Shown piece by piece: positions 36,395 to 44,218 of a stretch of DNA of 64,000 nucleotides. A program made the position numbers and the translations under genes. Position 1 is the stretch's first letter, and each line of letters begins with the position of its first letter. The stretch comes from Candidatus Phosphoribacter hodrii (GTDB taxonomy: Bacteria; Actinomycetota; Actinomycetes; Actinomycetales; Dermatophilaceae). Location: positions 62,001 through 126,000 of the forward strand of contig JADJIB010000002.1 of the NCBI GenBank assembly GCA_016707175.1, read 5' to 3'. The notes under the pieces are model-generated. The model made no database searches. It saw only the letters and a list, made by a program, of their open reading frames with translations, and was not told where the DNA came from.

Positions 36395-37510
36395 TCACTC
36401 GATGCGGGACTCGAACAGAGCCCGCACCGCCGCGTTGCGACGGACCAGTCCCATCGCGTATGCCGCGTGCCCCGGCACGTAGCCGTTGCCCACGAGCATC
36501 CGCACATCGGCGGCCAACCCTTCGGCGCCCAGCGCCGCGGCTGCGAAGGACGTGGCCATCGAGAAGAAGATGATCGTCCCCTCCTGCGCGGTTGCCAGGA
36601 TGGCCGGCTGCTCACACCCCGGCACGTCGACGCAGACCACGGTGACGTCGCACGGTCCACCCGCCGCCTGGACCGCAGCCAGCAGTCCCATCGGCGAGCG
36701 GGCGTCGGCGATGACGACCTCGTCGGCCAGCCCTGTCGGACGCAGCACCTGCGCCTCACGGTCGTTCGGAACGACGGCAACCAGTCGGCCGGCCCCAGCC
36801 TCACGCGCGGCGGCCAGCGACAGCGAGCCAGACTTGCCGGCTCCGCCGAGAACGAGAACCGACGGAGCCGACGGCTCCTCACTGGCACCGGTGCCGGCGA
36901 CGCGGCGAGCGGCATACTCCCCCACCACGCGGGACACGAGCGCAGGCGCGCCGCAGACGTCCATGACCATGAGCGAGAGGCGCGGGTCGAGGTCGTCCGG
37001 GATGACGGCGGCGATCGAGCGCTCGAAGAGGACAGCGTGACCGGCGGCCGGGACCTGCTCGGACCGGCCGTCCCAGCGGCGCAGCCCGTCGGTGATCGTC
37101 AGCGGGGTGAGCGAGAGCGACACCAGCGTCGCGACCCGGTCACCGACGGTGAGCCCGAGGGGGCTGTCGGGGCCGACCTCGTCGACCGTGCCGATGAGCA
37201 TCCCGCCTGACCCCGTGACGGGGTTCTGCATCTTGCCGCGCTCGGCGACGATCGCGAGAACCTCCTCGCGGACCGCTCCCCCGTCGACCTCGCCGTCGAC
37301 GCCCCGGTGCTTCTCGGCGAGTTGCCGGTAGGACGCGGCATCGAGGTTGAGGGTGTCGATGGCGATGCGGACCTCGCTGGGCCAGATCTCCCGGCGGGCA
37401 TCCAGTCGGCGGGCCGCCTGGGGCAACGTGACAGCAGCGCCGCTCGGCTCAAGCACCCGATGCAGCCCGACCGGCGACGCCGGAACCGTGGAAGTTACCG
37501 ACTGGTTCAC
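36395..37510 (-). CDS. kdd: L-erythro-3,5-diaminohexanoate dehydrogenase
   Basis: Kdd oxidatively deaminates 3,5-diaminohexanoate to 3-keto-5-aminohexanoate with NAD(P). The 371-residue protein starts with the family block LHRVLEPSGAAVTLPQAA and SEVRIAIDTLNLDAASYRQL, then GKMQNPVTGSGGMLIGTV, and a Rossmann fold at VLVLGGAGKSGSLSLAAARE near residue 220. The end GNGYVPGHAAYAMGLVRRN is also conserved. GTG 37510 has GAGGAG upstream. It lies between the aminomutase genes and divergent kamA, the expected place. Confidence 0.93.
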   Translation of the reverse strand: MNQSVTSTVPASPVGLHRVLEPSGAAVTLPQAARRLDARREIWPSEVRIAIDTLNLDAASYRQLAEKHRGVDGEVDGGAVREEVLAIVAERGKMQNPVTGSGGMLIGTVDEVGPDSPLGLTVGDRVATLVSLSLTPLTITDGLRRWDGRSEQVPAAGHAVLFERSIAAVIPDDLDPRLSLMVMDVCGAPALVSRVVGEYAARRVAGTGASEEPSAPSVLVLGGAGKSGSLSLAAAREAGAGRLVAVVPNDREAQVLRPTGLADEVVIADARSPMGLLAAVQAAGGPCDVTVVCVDVPGCEQPAILATAQEGTIIFFSMATSFAAAALGAEGLAADVRMLVGNGYVPGHAAYAMGLVRRNAAVRALFESRIE

Positions 37511-37593
37511 TTACTGCTCCTCTCGACCATCGACGGCGGAGGATTTATCGCGTCGAATGGCTAACACCGTAGATCTTCCTGTATCTTAGAGGC
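37511..37593. promoter_or_regulatory. Divergent promoter region kdd/kamA
   Basis: The 83 bases between kdd and kamA must hold both promoters. For kamA, TATCTT (37583-37588) is a likely -10 box only six bases from the ATG, so kamA mRNA may be leaderless. For kdd, GATAAA on the minus strand (about 37543-37538) is a candidate -10, followed by GAGGAG. The region is more AT-rich than its surroundings. A shared regulator, perhaps the Lrp-type protein at 42.5 kb, is only a guess. Confidence 0.5.
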
Positions 37594-39048
37594 ATGACGC
37601 CCGTTCTGGAACAGCCCTACGCCTACCGCATGCGTGCCCTGGTCGAGCCCGACTGGACTCGCCTGCCCGGCTGGCGCGACGTCACCGAGGCCCAGTGGCG
37701 CGATGCCCAGTGGCAGCGCAGCCACTGCGTGAAGAACGTCAAGCAGTTGCATGAGCTCATGGGTGACCTGCTCACCGATGACTTCTACGCCGACCTCGAG
37801 CGCGACCAGAACGAGCGGGCGACGATGTCGATGCTCGTCCCGCCGCAGATGCTCAACACGATGGTCCCAGCCACGGGCGACGGCGACCTCGGTATGCCGG
37901 CCGCGGGCGCGGCATACACGGCCGCCTACTATGGCGACCCGATCCGGCGCTACATGCTCCCCGTCTTCTCCGACCGGCGCACCGACTGGCCGAGCCACCC
38001 CAAGTCGTCGCGCGACTCGCTGCACGAGCACGACATGTGGGCCGTCGAAGGCCTGACCCACCGCTACCCGACCAAGGTGCTGGCCGAGTTGCTGCCGACC
38101 TGCCCGCAGTATTGCGGGCACTGCACCCGGATGGACCTCGTCGGCAACTCCACGGCGCAGGTGACCAAGCTCAAGTTCGGGATGAAGCCGGTCGACCGCT
38201 ACCAGGCGATGCTCGACTACCTCGCCGCGACCCCGACGGTGCGCGATGTCGTGGTCTCCGGCGGCGACGTCGCCAACCTGCCGTGGAAGAACCTCGAGTC
38301 CTTCCTCGACCGGCTCCTGGAGATCGACAACATCCGCGACATCCGCCTGGCGACCAAGGCGCTCATGGCACTGCCGCAGCACTGGGGAGCCCCCGACGTC
38401 GTCGAGGGCGTCGGTCGGATCGCCGCCAAGGCACACGCTCGCGGCGTCCATGTCGCGATCCACACCCACGTCAACCACGTTAACTCGGTCACCCCGCTGG
38501 TCGCCGAGACGGCTCGGGCGCTGATGGATGCGGGCCTGTTCAACATCCGCAACCAGGGCGTGCTGCTGCGCGGGATCAACGACACCCCGAAGGATCTGCT
38601 CGACCTGTCGTTCGCGCTGCAGGACAACGCGTCGATCACGCCGTACTACTTCTACATGTGCGACATGATCCCGTTCAGCGAGCACTGGAGGTTGTCGCTG
38701 GCCGAGGCTCAGCACCTGCAGCACGCGATCATGGGCTACCTGCCTGGGTTCGCCACGCCGCGCATCGTCTGCGACGTGCCTTTCGTCGGTAAGCGCTGGG
38801 TGCACCAGGTCGAGGAGTACGACCGGGAGCACGGGATCTCCTACTGGCGCAAGAACTACCGCACGTCCATCGAGGCCGCCGACATGGATGCGCTCTCGCG
38901 CGAGTACGTCTACTACGACCCGATCTACACCCTCCCCGATGAGGGTCAGAAGTGGTGGGCCCGCGAGACCAACGCCGCCGCGGCGCACGCTGCCGCGTTC
39001 GACGCCGCTGCCCTCAGTCGACTCGCGTCGGCCCAGTCGTTGACCTGA
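37594..39048 (+). CDS. kamA: Lysine 2,3-aminomutase
   Basis: KamA is a radical-SAM, PLP-dependent enzyme that moves the alpha-amino group of lysine to give beta-lysine, the first step of the pathway. The iron-sulfur motif CxxxCxxC is C170, C174 and C177 in LPTCPQYCGHCTRMDLVG. Later blocks include VVVSGGDVANLPWKNLESFL, HTHVNHVNSVTPLVAETA and RNQGVLLRGINDTPKDLLDL. The 484-residue length is slightly longer than clostridial enzymes. The stop overlaps the convergent monooxygenase gene by 35 bases. Confidence 0.94.
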   Translation: MTPVLEQPYAYRMRALVEPDWTRLPGWRDVTEAQWRDAQWQRSHCVKNVKQLHELMGDLLTDDFYADLERDQNERATMSMLVPPQMLNTMVPATGDGDLGMPAAGAAYTAAYYGDPIRRYMLPVFSDRRTDWPSHPKSSRDSLHEHDMWAVEGLTHRYPTKVLAELLPTCPQYCGHCTRMDLVGNSTAQVTKLKFGMKPVDRYQAMLDYLAATPTVRDVVVSGGDVANLPWKNLESFLDRLLEIDNIRDIRLATKALMALPQHWGAPDVVEGVGRIAAKAHARGVHVAIHTHVNHVNSVTPLVAETARALMDAGLFNIRNQGVLLRGINDTPKDLLDLSFALQDNASITPYYFYMCDMIPFSEHWRLSLAEAQHLQHAIMGYLPGFATPRIVCDVPFVGKRWVHQVEEYDREHGISYWRKNYRTSIEAADMDALSREYVYYDPIYTLPDEGQKWWARETNAAAAHAAAFDAAALSRLASAQSLT

Positions 39049-40501
39049 CCGGCCCGTCCTCGGTGACGCGCTCGTAGGAGCGCGCCCGAAGGCGTCGGGT
39101 CGCCACCCGGTAGCGGATCGAGGACGCCGGCCAGATGGCGACGTTGCGGCCGCGTTCGTCGAGGTACCAGCTCTGGCACCCTGAGCCCCACACCGTGTGG
39201 CGCGTCCGTTGCCTGACCCAGCGCCCGAACCGGGCCTGGGCGCTGCGGGTGACGACGTGTGGGCCCTCCTCGTCGGCTCGATGCAGGGCCTTGAGGATGT
39301 GCTCGATCGCGGCCTCGATCATGACGAGCACCGAGTTGTGGCCGAGCGCCGTGTTCGGCCCGAGCAGCAGATAGAGCTCGGGGAAACCGGCGACCTCGAT
39401 GCCCAGGTGCGTCGAGCGGCTGGACGCCCACTCGTCGGCGAGGGTCCGTCCCCGAAGGCCAGTGATGCGGACCCGATCGAAACTCCCCCGCACGTCGAAT
39501 CCGGTCGCGAACACCAGGGCGTCGAGCTCGTGGTGCTCGCCGTCTTCGGTGACAACCCCCCAGGGCTCGACCCGGTCGATCGGTGCGGTCACCAACGCGA
39601 CGTCCGGGCGGGCGAAGGTCGGCCAGTAGTCGTCGGACAGCAGGACCCGTTTGCACCCCAACGCATAGTGCGGGGTCAGTGCCTCGCGGGTCGCCGGATC
39701 GGGGACCGCCTCTGCCAGGCGTGCCAGGGCCTGCTCCTGCACCAAGCGACGGGCGCGGTCCAGTCGCCCGAAGCCCAGCACCCGCGTCTCCAGACGCACA
39801 TAGGTGCGCCACCGTGCCAGCCGCCCGAGCAGCGGCAGCCGGGCGTAGCTCTGCTGGCGGGCGCGGGACCACGGGCGGTCATCCCGCGGCAAGATCCACG
39901 AGGGCGTCCGCTGGAAAACCTCCAACGCGCCGACCCGATCGGCCAGGCTCGGCACGAGTTGGACGGCCGAGGCGCCGGTGCCGACCACGCCGACCCGCAT
40001 TCCGGAGAGGTGGTCGTCCTCGGGCCAATCGGCGGTGTGCAGCACCCGACCGGCGAACGATCCGAGCCCAGGCAGATCCGGCCGACGCGGGACGTGCAGC
40101 CCGCCGACACCGAGCACGAGGGCCCCCGCGGTCCATTCCCGGCCGTCGGCCGCCAGCACCTCCCAACGGCCCCGCTTCCAGGTCGCCTCAGTCACCTCGG
40201 CGCCGAAGACGATCCGTGAGCGCAGTCCGAAGCGCTCGACACAGTCGCGCAGGTAGTCCCAGATCTCGCCGGCCGGCGCGTAGTCGCGGCTCCAGTCGGC
40301 CTTCGGGGCGAAACTCAGTGAATAGAGGCGGCTGGGCACGTCGCAGGCGCACCCGGGGTAGCGGTTGTCGCGCCAGGTCCCCCCGACATCGTCCGCCTTC
40401 TCCAGAATGAGGAAGTCATCGATGCCGGCCTGCGCCAACCGGGCAGCCATGGCGATACCGGAAAAGCCTGACCCCACGATGAGCACCCGCTGGTGAGACA
40501 C
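39014..40501 (-). CDS. Flavin-dependent monooxygenase, Baeyer-Villiger type
   Basis: The 495-residue FAD/NADPH enzyme has an FAD-binding GxGxxG at VLIVGSGFSGIAMAARL, the second dinucleotide site VGVVGTGASAVQLVPSL, and the Baeyer-Villiger fingerprint FxGxxxHxxxWP as FAGRVLHTADWPED. Such enzymes oxidise ketones to esters or N/S-containing substrates; the natural substrate is unknown. GTG 40501 is chosen because the FAD motif begins five residues later; the open frame upstream reaches 40957 but crosses ybaK. It faces kamA tail to tail. Confidence 0.88.
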   Translation of the reverse strand: MSHQRVLIVGSGFSGIAMAARLAQAGIDDFLILEKADDVGGTWRDNRYPGCACDVPSRLYSLSFAPKADWSRDYAPAGEIWDYLRDCVERFGLRSRIVFGAEVTEATWKRGRWEVLAADGREWTAGALVLGVGGLHVPRRPDLPGLGSFAGRVLHTADWPEDDHLSGMRVGVVGTGASAVQLVPSLADRVGALEVFQRTPSWILPRDDRPWSRARQQSYARLPLLGRLARWRTYVRLETRVLGFGRLDRARRLVQEQALARLAEAVPDPATREALTPHYALGCKRVLLSDDYWPTFARPDVALVTAPIDRVEPWGVVTEDGEHHELDALVFATGFDVRGSFDRVRITGLRGRTLADEWASSRSTHLGIEVAGFPELYLLLGPNTALGHNSVLVMIEAAIEHILKALHRADEEGPHVVTRSAQARFGRWVRQRTRHTVWGSGCQSWYLDERGRNVAIWPASSIRYRVATRRLRARSYERVTEDGPVRSTTGPTRVD

Positions 40502-40627
40502 AGCCGCAGCGTATGCCGCCTCGGCCCCGGACGTCACACTCCGGGAGCAGTCCGGCGACAGCGGTCGGGCTGGATACGGCAGTGCCGCGGCTTCGGCGAT
40601 GGGCGGGAGACGGCATACTCGCCTCTC

Positions 40628-41113
40628 ATGGCGAAGGCGTCCGGAACCCCGGCGACCACCGCGCTCACCCGGGCGAAGGTGGCGTTCACCGTCCACACCT
40701 ACGAGCACGATCCAGCGGCGCCGTCCTACGGCCTGGAAGCCGCTGCCGCGCTCGGCGTCGACCCCGCGCGGGTCTTCAAGACCCTGCTCGTCGAGGCCGA
40801 CGGGCGGCTCGGCGTCGGCATCGTCGCCGCCGACCGGTTGCTCGATCTCAAGGCGATCGCGTCGGCCCTCGGCGCCAAGAAGGCCGTCATGGCCGACCCG
40901 GCCGTCGCCGAGCGCTCGACCGGTTACGTCGTGGGCGGCATCTCGCCCATCGGGCAAAAGCGGGCGTTGCCAACGGTATTGGATGCCGACGCGACGGCAT
41001 ACCCGACGATCCTCGTGTCCGGCGGACGCCGTGGGCTCGACGTGGAACTCTCCCCCGCCGACCTACTCGCCCTGACCGCGGGCCGCACCGCACCCATCGC
41101 CCGAGACCGCTGA
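40628..41113 (+). CDS. ybaK: Cys-tRNA(Pro) deacylase, YbaK/EbsC type
   Basis: The 161-residue protein matches YbaK, which hydrolyses Cys-tRNA(Pro) formed by prolyl-tRNA synthetase. Signatures are HTYEHDPAAPSYGLEAAAAL, RVFKTLLVEADGRLGVGIV with the catalytic lysine, and YVVGGISPIGQKRALPTVLD. The family length is normal. ATG 40628 is nine bases after a CGGCATAC motif. It stands alone, divergent from the monooxygenase and 81 bases before the Bcr-type transporter. Confidence 0.93.
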   Translation: MAKASGTPATTALTRAKVAFTVHTYEHDPAAPSYGLEAAAALGVDPARVFKTLLVEADGRLGVGIVAADRLLDLKAIASALGAKKAVMADPAVAERSTGYVVGGISPIGQKRALPTVLDADATAYPTILVSGGRRGLDVELSPADLLALTAGRTAPIARDR

Positions 41114-41194
41114 GCCGCCTAGCGCGCGATGGGCCGGCGAGTCATCGGGTGGACCGCTCCGCGCCGCTGTGGCCACGCGGCGTAGCGTGCTTGA

Positions 41195-42439
41195 GTGATC
41201 GTCCGCCGAGCATCTGACCGAGGAATCGTCGTCCTGCTGGCGGCCCTGACCATGCTGGGGCCGTTCACGGTCGACACGATCTTCCCTGGCTTCCCGGCGG
41301 TCCAACGCGAGTTCACCGTCGATGCTGTCGCCACCCAGCAGATCGTCTCGGTCTACCTCTTCACCTTCGCCGTGATGAGCCTGTTGCACGGGCCGCTGTC
41401 CGACGCCCTGGGCCGACGCCCGGTCATCGTCGGCGGGCTGGCGATGTTCACGGTGACCTCGGTGCTCTGCGCGCTCGCCCCCTCGATGACCTGGCTGCTC
41501 GTCGGCCGGGCCCTTCAGGGGGTCTTCGCCGGTGGCGGCATGATCGTGGGGCGCACCGTGGTCCGGGACGTGTTCTCCGGCCACCCGGCCCAACGCGCCA
41601 TGTCGCAGATGTCGATGATCTTCGGGGTGGCCCCGGCTCTGGCCCCCATCGTCGGGGGCTGGCTGCTCGGCTGGTCGAGCTGGCGCAGCATCTTCTGGTT
41701 CCTCGCGATCTTCGCGGTGGTTGTCCTCGCCGCAGTGATGTTCCTGCTTCCCGAGACCCACCCGCCCACCCGTCGGACCCCGCTGTCGACGCGGGCGCTC
41801 GTGAGCGCGGTCATCGACTCCAGCAAGGACCCCAGCGTGCGGCGCCTGCTGCTGGTGTCGTCCTTCAACTTCGCGGCGCTGTTCACCTACATCTCCGCGG
41901 CCCCCGCCTTCATCGTCGATCACCTCCATCTGGGGCCAGGCGACTTCGGCTGGTTGTTCGTGCCCGTGGTGACGATGATGATCGTTGGATCCTGGCTGAC
42001 CGGGCGGCTGGCCGGGCGGATCAGCGGGCCCCGCTTCCTCACCCTCGGGTTCGGGGTTGCCGTGCTGGGCGGTGTGGTCCAGTTGGCACTGGACGTGGTC
42101 GGTCTGCGGACTCTCCCCTGGGTGCTGGTCGGTCCCGTGACCACGGGTTTGGGGATCGCGCTCGTCTTCCCCATCGTTACCCTCGTGCTGCTTGAGGTGC
42201 GGCCGCGCCATCGAGGGACGCTGTCATCGATGCAGTCGTTCAGCAACACGATGCTCAACGCGATCGTCGCCGGAGCACTCGTGCCCCTCGTCAGCGCCAG
42301 CCTTGCCGGGCTGACCGGCGCGGCGGTGACCTTCAGCATCGCCGGATGGCTGGTGTGGGCACGGCATCACCGGATGGCACACCCTGACGTGTCCGCGCCG
42401 CCGGACCCAGAGTCCTATGAGCCGACCGACCGGATGTAG
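41195..42439 (+). CDS. Bcr/CflA-family drug/proton antiporter (MFS)
   Basis: The 414-residue, 12-segment transporter shows the Bcr/CflA signature FTVDTIFPGFPAVQREFTVD in the first loop, LLHGPLSDALGRRPVIVGG after segment 2, GGGMIVGRTVVRDVF, and FGVAPALAPIVGGWLL in segment 5. The family exports bicyclomycin, chloramphenicol or sulfonamides in other species; the substrate here is not known. GTG 41195 follows a weak TTGAG. The gene is next to an Lrp-type regulator on the opposite strand, with one CGGCATAC motif in the 76-base gap. Confidence 0.87.
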   Translation: MIVRRASDRGIVVLLAALTMLGPFTVDTIFPGFPAVQREFTVDAVATQQIVSVYLFTFAVMSLLHGPLSDALGRRPVIVGGLAMFTVTSVLCALAPSMTWLLVGRALQGVFAGGGMIVGRTVVRDVFSGHPAQRAMSQMSMIFGVAPALAPIVGGWLLGWSSWRSIFWFLAIFAVVVLAAVMFLLPETHPPTRRTPLSTRALVSAVIDSSKDPSVRRLLLVSSFNFAALFTYISAAPAFIVDHLHLGPGDFGWLFVPVVTMMIVGSWLTGRLAGRISGPRFLTLGFGVAVLGGVVQLALDVVGLRTLPWVLVGPVTTGLGIALVFPIVTLVLLEVRPRHRGTLSSMQSFSNTMLNAIVAGALVPLVSASLAGLTGAAVTFSIAGWLVWARHHRMAHPDVSAPPDPESYEPTDRM

Positions 42440-42515
42440 CGGCCGCGCGGACGTCGGCTGAGCGGCGGGCCGCTGGGCGGCATACCTCCGGGTGCTAGGT
42501 GCGGGAGCGCTGCGG

Positions 42516-42977
42516 TCAGGCCTTCGGCGGGGTGTCGCGTCCGGTGACCGGGCGGCCTTCCCACGCGGTGGAGAGCACGACGGTCGTGCGCGTCTGGACG
42601 TGAGCGGCACCGCGCAGGCGGGTCAGCAGGTCCTCCAGGTCAAGGGGCGTGGCCACCCTGACCTTGGTGATGTAGTTGAAGTCGCCGGCCACCGAATGGC
42701 ACGACTCGATCTCGGAGAAGCCGCGGATCCGGTCGGGGATGTCGTCGGGCGCGGCGGGGTCGAGAGGCGACAGCGAGATATATGCCGTGAGCGGCAGCCC
42801 CACCTGGGCCGGGTCGATGACGGCTTGGTAACCCTGCACCACGCCACGCTCTTCCAGACGCCGGACCCGCTGATGCACGGCGGAGGTCGACAGGCCCGTC
42901 GCCTTGCCGAGGTCCGTGTAGCTCATCCGGCCGTCCGCCGCGAGCAGCTGCACGAGCTTCCGGTCGAGTTTCTCCAT
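42516..42977 (-). CDS. Lrp/AsnC-family transcriptional regulator
   Basis: The 153-residue regulator has the N-terminal helix-turn-helix (LDRKLVQLLAADGRMSYTDL, STSAVHQRVRRLEERGVVQG) and a C-terminal RAM domain with ESCHSVAGDFNYITKVRVAT, the amino-acid sensing fold. Lrp-type proteins respond to amino acids such as lysine or leucine. It lies 3.5 kb from the lysine cluster, so control of that cluster is possible but unproven; the Bcr-type transporter is a nearer candidate target. Confidence 0.9.
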   Translation of the reverse strand: MEKLDRKLVQLLAADGRMSYTDLGKATGLSTSAVHQRVRRLEERGVVQGYQAVIDPAQVGLPLTAYISLSPLDPAAPDDIPDRIRGFSEIESCHSVAGDFNYITKVRVATPLDLEDLLTRLRGAAHVQTRTTVVLSTAWEGRPVTGRDTPPKA

Positions 42978-43101
42978 GGGGGCAGCCTACGCAGTCAACG
43001 GGACCGGCCGCTGGCCCGTTTGGGGGGTGGGACGTCGGGCCTTCGCACGGTCGCCGAACGCGGCTGTCGCACCCCTGCGGACCGAACTAGGGTGAGGCCC
43101 C

Positions 43102-44121
43102 ATGGACCAGGCTGGCAGACTCCTCCTCCTTGACTCGGCGAGCCTGTATTTCCGGGCCTTCTATGGCGTGCCCGATCAGCGCACGGACCCGTCCGAGCCC
43201 CCGACGAATGCGATCCGCGGCTTCCTCGACATGGTGGCCACCCTGGTCGACCGGCACCGGCCGACCCACCTCGCCGCGTGTTGGGACAACGACTGGCGGC
43301 CGCAGTTCCGGGTGCAGGCGATCCCGTCCTACAAGACCCATCGGGTCGCTGCGGGTGCCGACCCGAGCGCTCCCGGCGGCGTGGCCGGAGCCGGCGGGGC
43401 CGCGGCGTCGGGCGCGTCAGGCGCGTCGGGAGATGGCCCGTCGGGGTTGACCTCCGAAGAGGCTCCCGACGACCTCGCGCCCCAGGTCCCGCTCATCGCT
43501 GCCGCCCTGGCCGCCCTGGGGATCGCGCGCGTGGGGGTCGACGGGTTTGAGGCCGACGACGTCATCGGGGCGCTGGCCCACCGCCACCGGGGCACCCTCG
43601 CGGTCGACATCGTCACCGGCGACCGTGACCTCTTCCAACTGGTGGACGACGCGCTGGGTGTGCGGGTCCTCTACACCTCCCGCGGTGGGGTGCGCGACGC
43701 GGAGATCGTGGACCAGGCCGTGCTGCAGGAGCGGTATGCCGTGCCCACCGGCGACGCCTATGCCGACCTCGCCGTCCTGCGCGGCGATGCCTCCGACGGG
43801 CTCCCCGGAGTGGCCGGGATCGGCGAGAAGACAGCAGCGGCCCTGCTGGCGACCTACGGGTCGCTCGCGGGCATCCGGGCTGCCGTCGATGGCGGCGACC
43901 CCCGGATCAAGGGAGCCCAGCGCACCCGACTGGAGGCCGGGGCGGCATACCTCGATGTCGCTCCTGGCGTCGTGCGGGTGGCGGTGGACGCGCCCCTTCC
44001 CGACGTGGACCTGCGCCTGCCCACCCAGGTGGCCGACCCGGTGCTCATGTCGCGCCTGGCCGTCGACTACGGCCTCACCGGAGCGTTCAACCGGGTGCTG
44101 TCCGCCCTCGGCGTCGGGTGA
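43102..44121 (+). CDS. 5'-3' exonuclease, PIN/H3TH type
   Basis: The 339-residue protein resembles the N-terminal domain of DNA polymerase I or the stand-alone actinobacterial 5'-3' exonuclease. It has LLLLDSASLYFRAFYGVPDQ with the first metal aspartate, WDNDWRPQFRVQAIPSYKTHR, DGFEADDVIGALAHRH, DIVTGDRDLFQLVDD and the H3TH DNA-binding motif GLPGVAGIGEKTAAALLATYG. A 40-residue Gly/Ala/Ser insertion separates SYKTHR from the next conserved block, an unusual flexible linker. It is followed by a strong terminator. It probably removes flaps or RNA primers. Confidence 0.88.
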   Translation: MDQAGRLLLLDSASLYFRAFYGVPDQRTDPSEPPTNAIRGFLDMVATLVDRHRPTHLAACWDNDWRPQFRVQAIPSYKTHRVAAGADPSAPGGVAGAGGAAASGASGASGDGPSGLTSEEAPDDLAPQVPLIAAALAALGIARVGVDGFEADDVIGALAHRHRGTLAVDIVTGDRDLFQLVDDALGVRVLYTSRGGVRDAEIVDQAVLQERYAVPTGDAYADLAVLRGDASDGLPGVAGIGEKTAAALLATYGSLAGIRAAVDGGDPRIKGAQRTRLEAGAAYLDVAPGVVRVAVDAPLPDVDLRLPTQVADPVLMSRLAVDYGLTGAFNRVLSALGVG

Positions 44122-44151
44122 TCGAGCGGGGCGAGCGGGCGCTGCCCTTGC

Positions 44152-44189
44152 CGGAGCGTTAGCCACCTTCGGATGTGGCCAACGCTCCG
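44152..44189. terminator. Bidirectional terminator hairpin
   Basis: CGGAGCGTT-A-GCCAC (44152-44166) pairs with GTGGC-C-AACGCTCCG (44175-44189) around an eight-base loop. It lies between two convergent genes, the exonuclease and the WS/DGAT acyltransferase, and can stop transcription from both. Confidence 0.85.
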
Positions 44190-44218
44190 AGGATCACGCC
44201 TTCCCGCTGCCGGTTGCC

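Noticed and set aside
36330..37560. ATGGCTA shared by the kamD and kamA upstream regions as a regulator site
   Set aside because: The 7-mer is short, about three copies are expected in 64 kb by composition, and one also occurs near the 52-bp repeat remnants at 22793, so the match is not significant.
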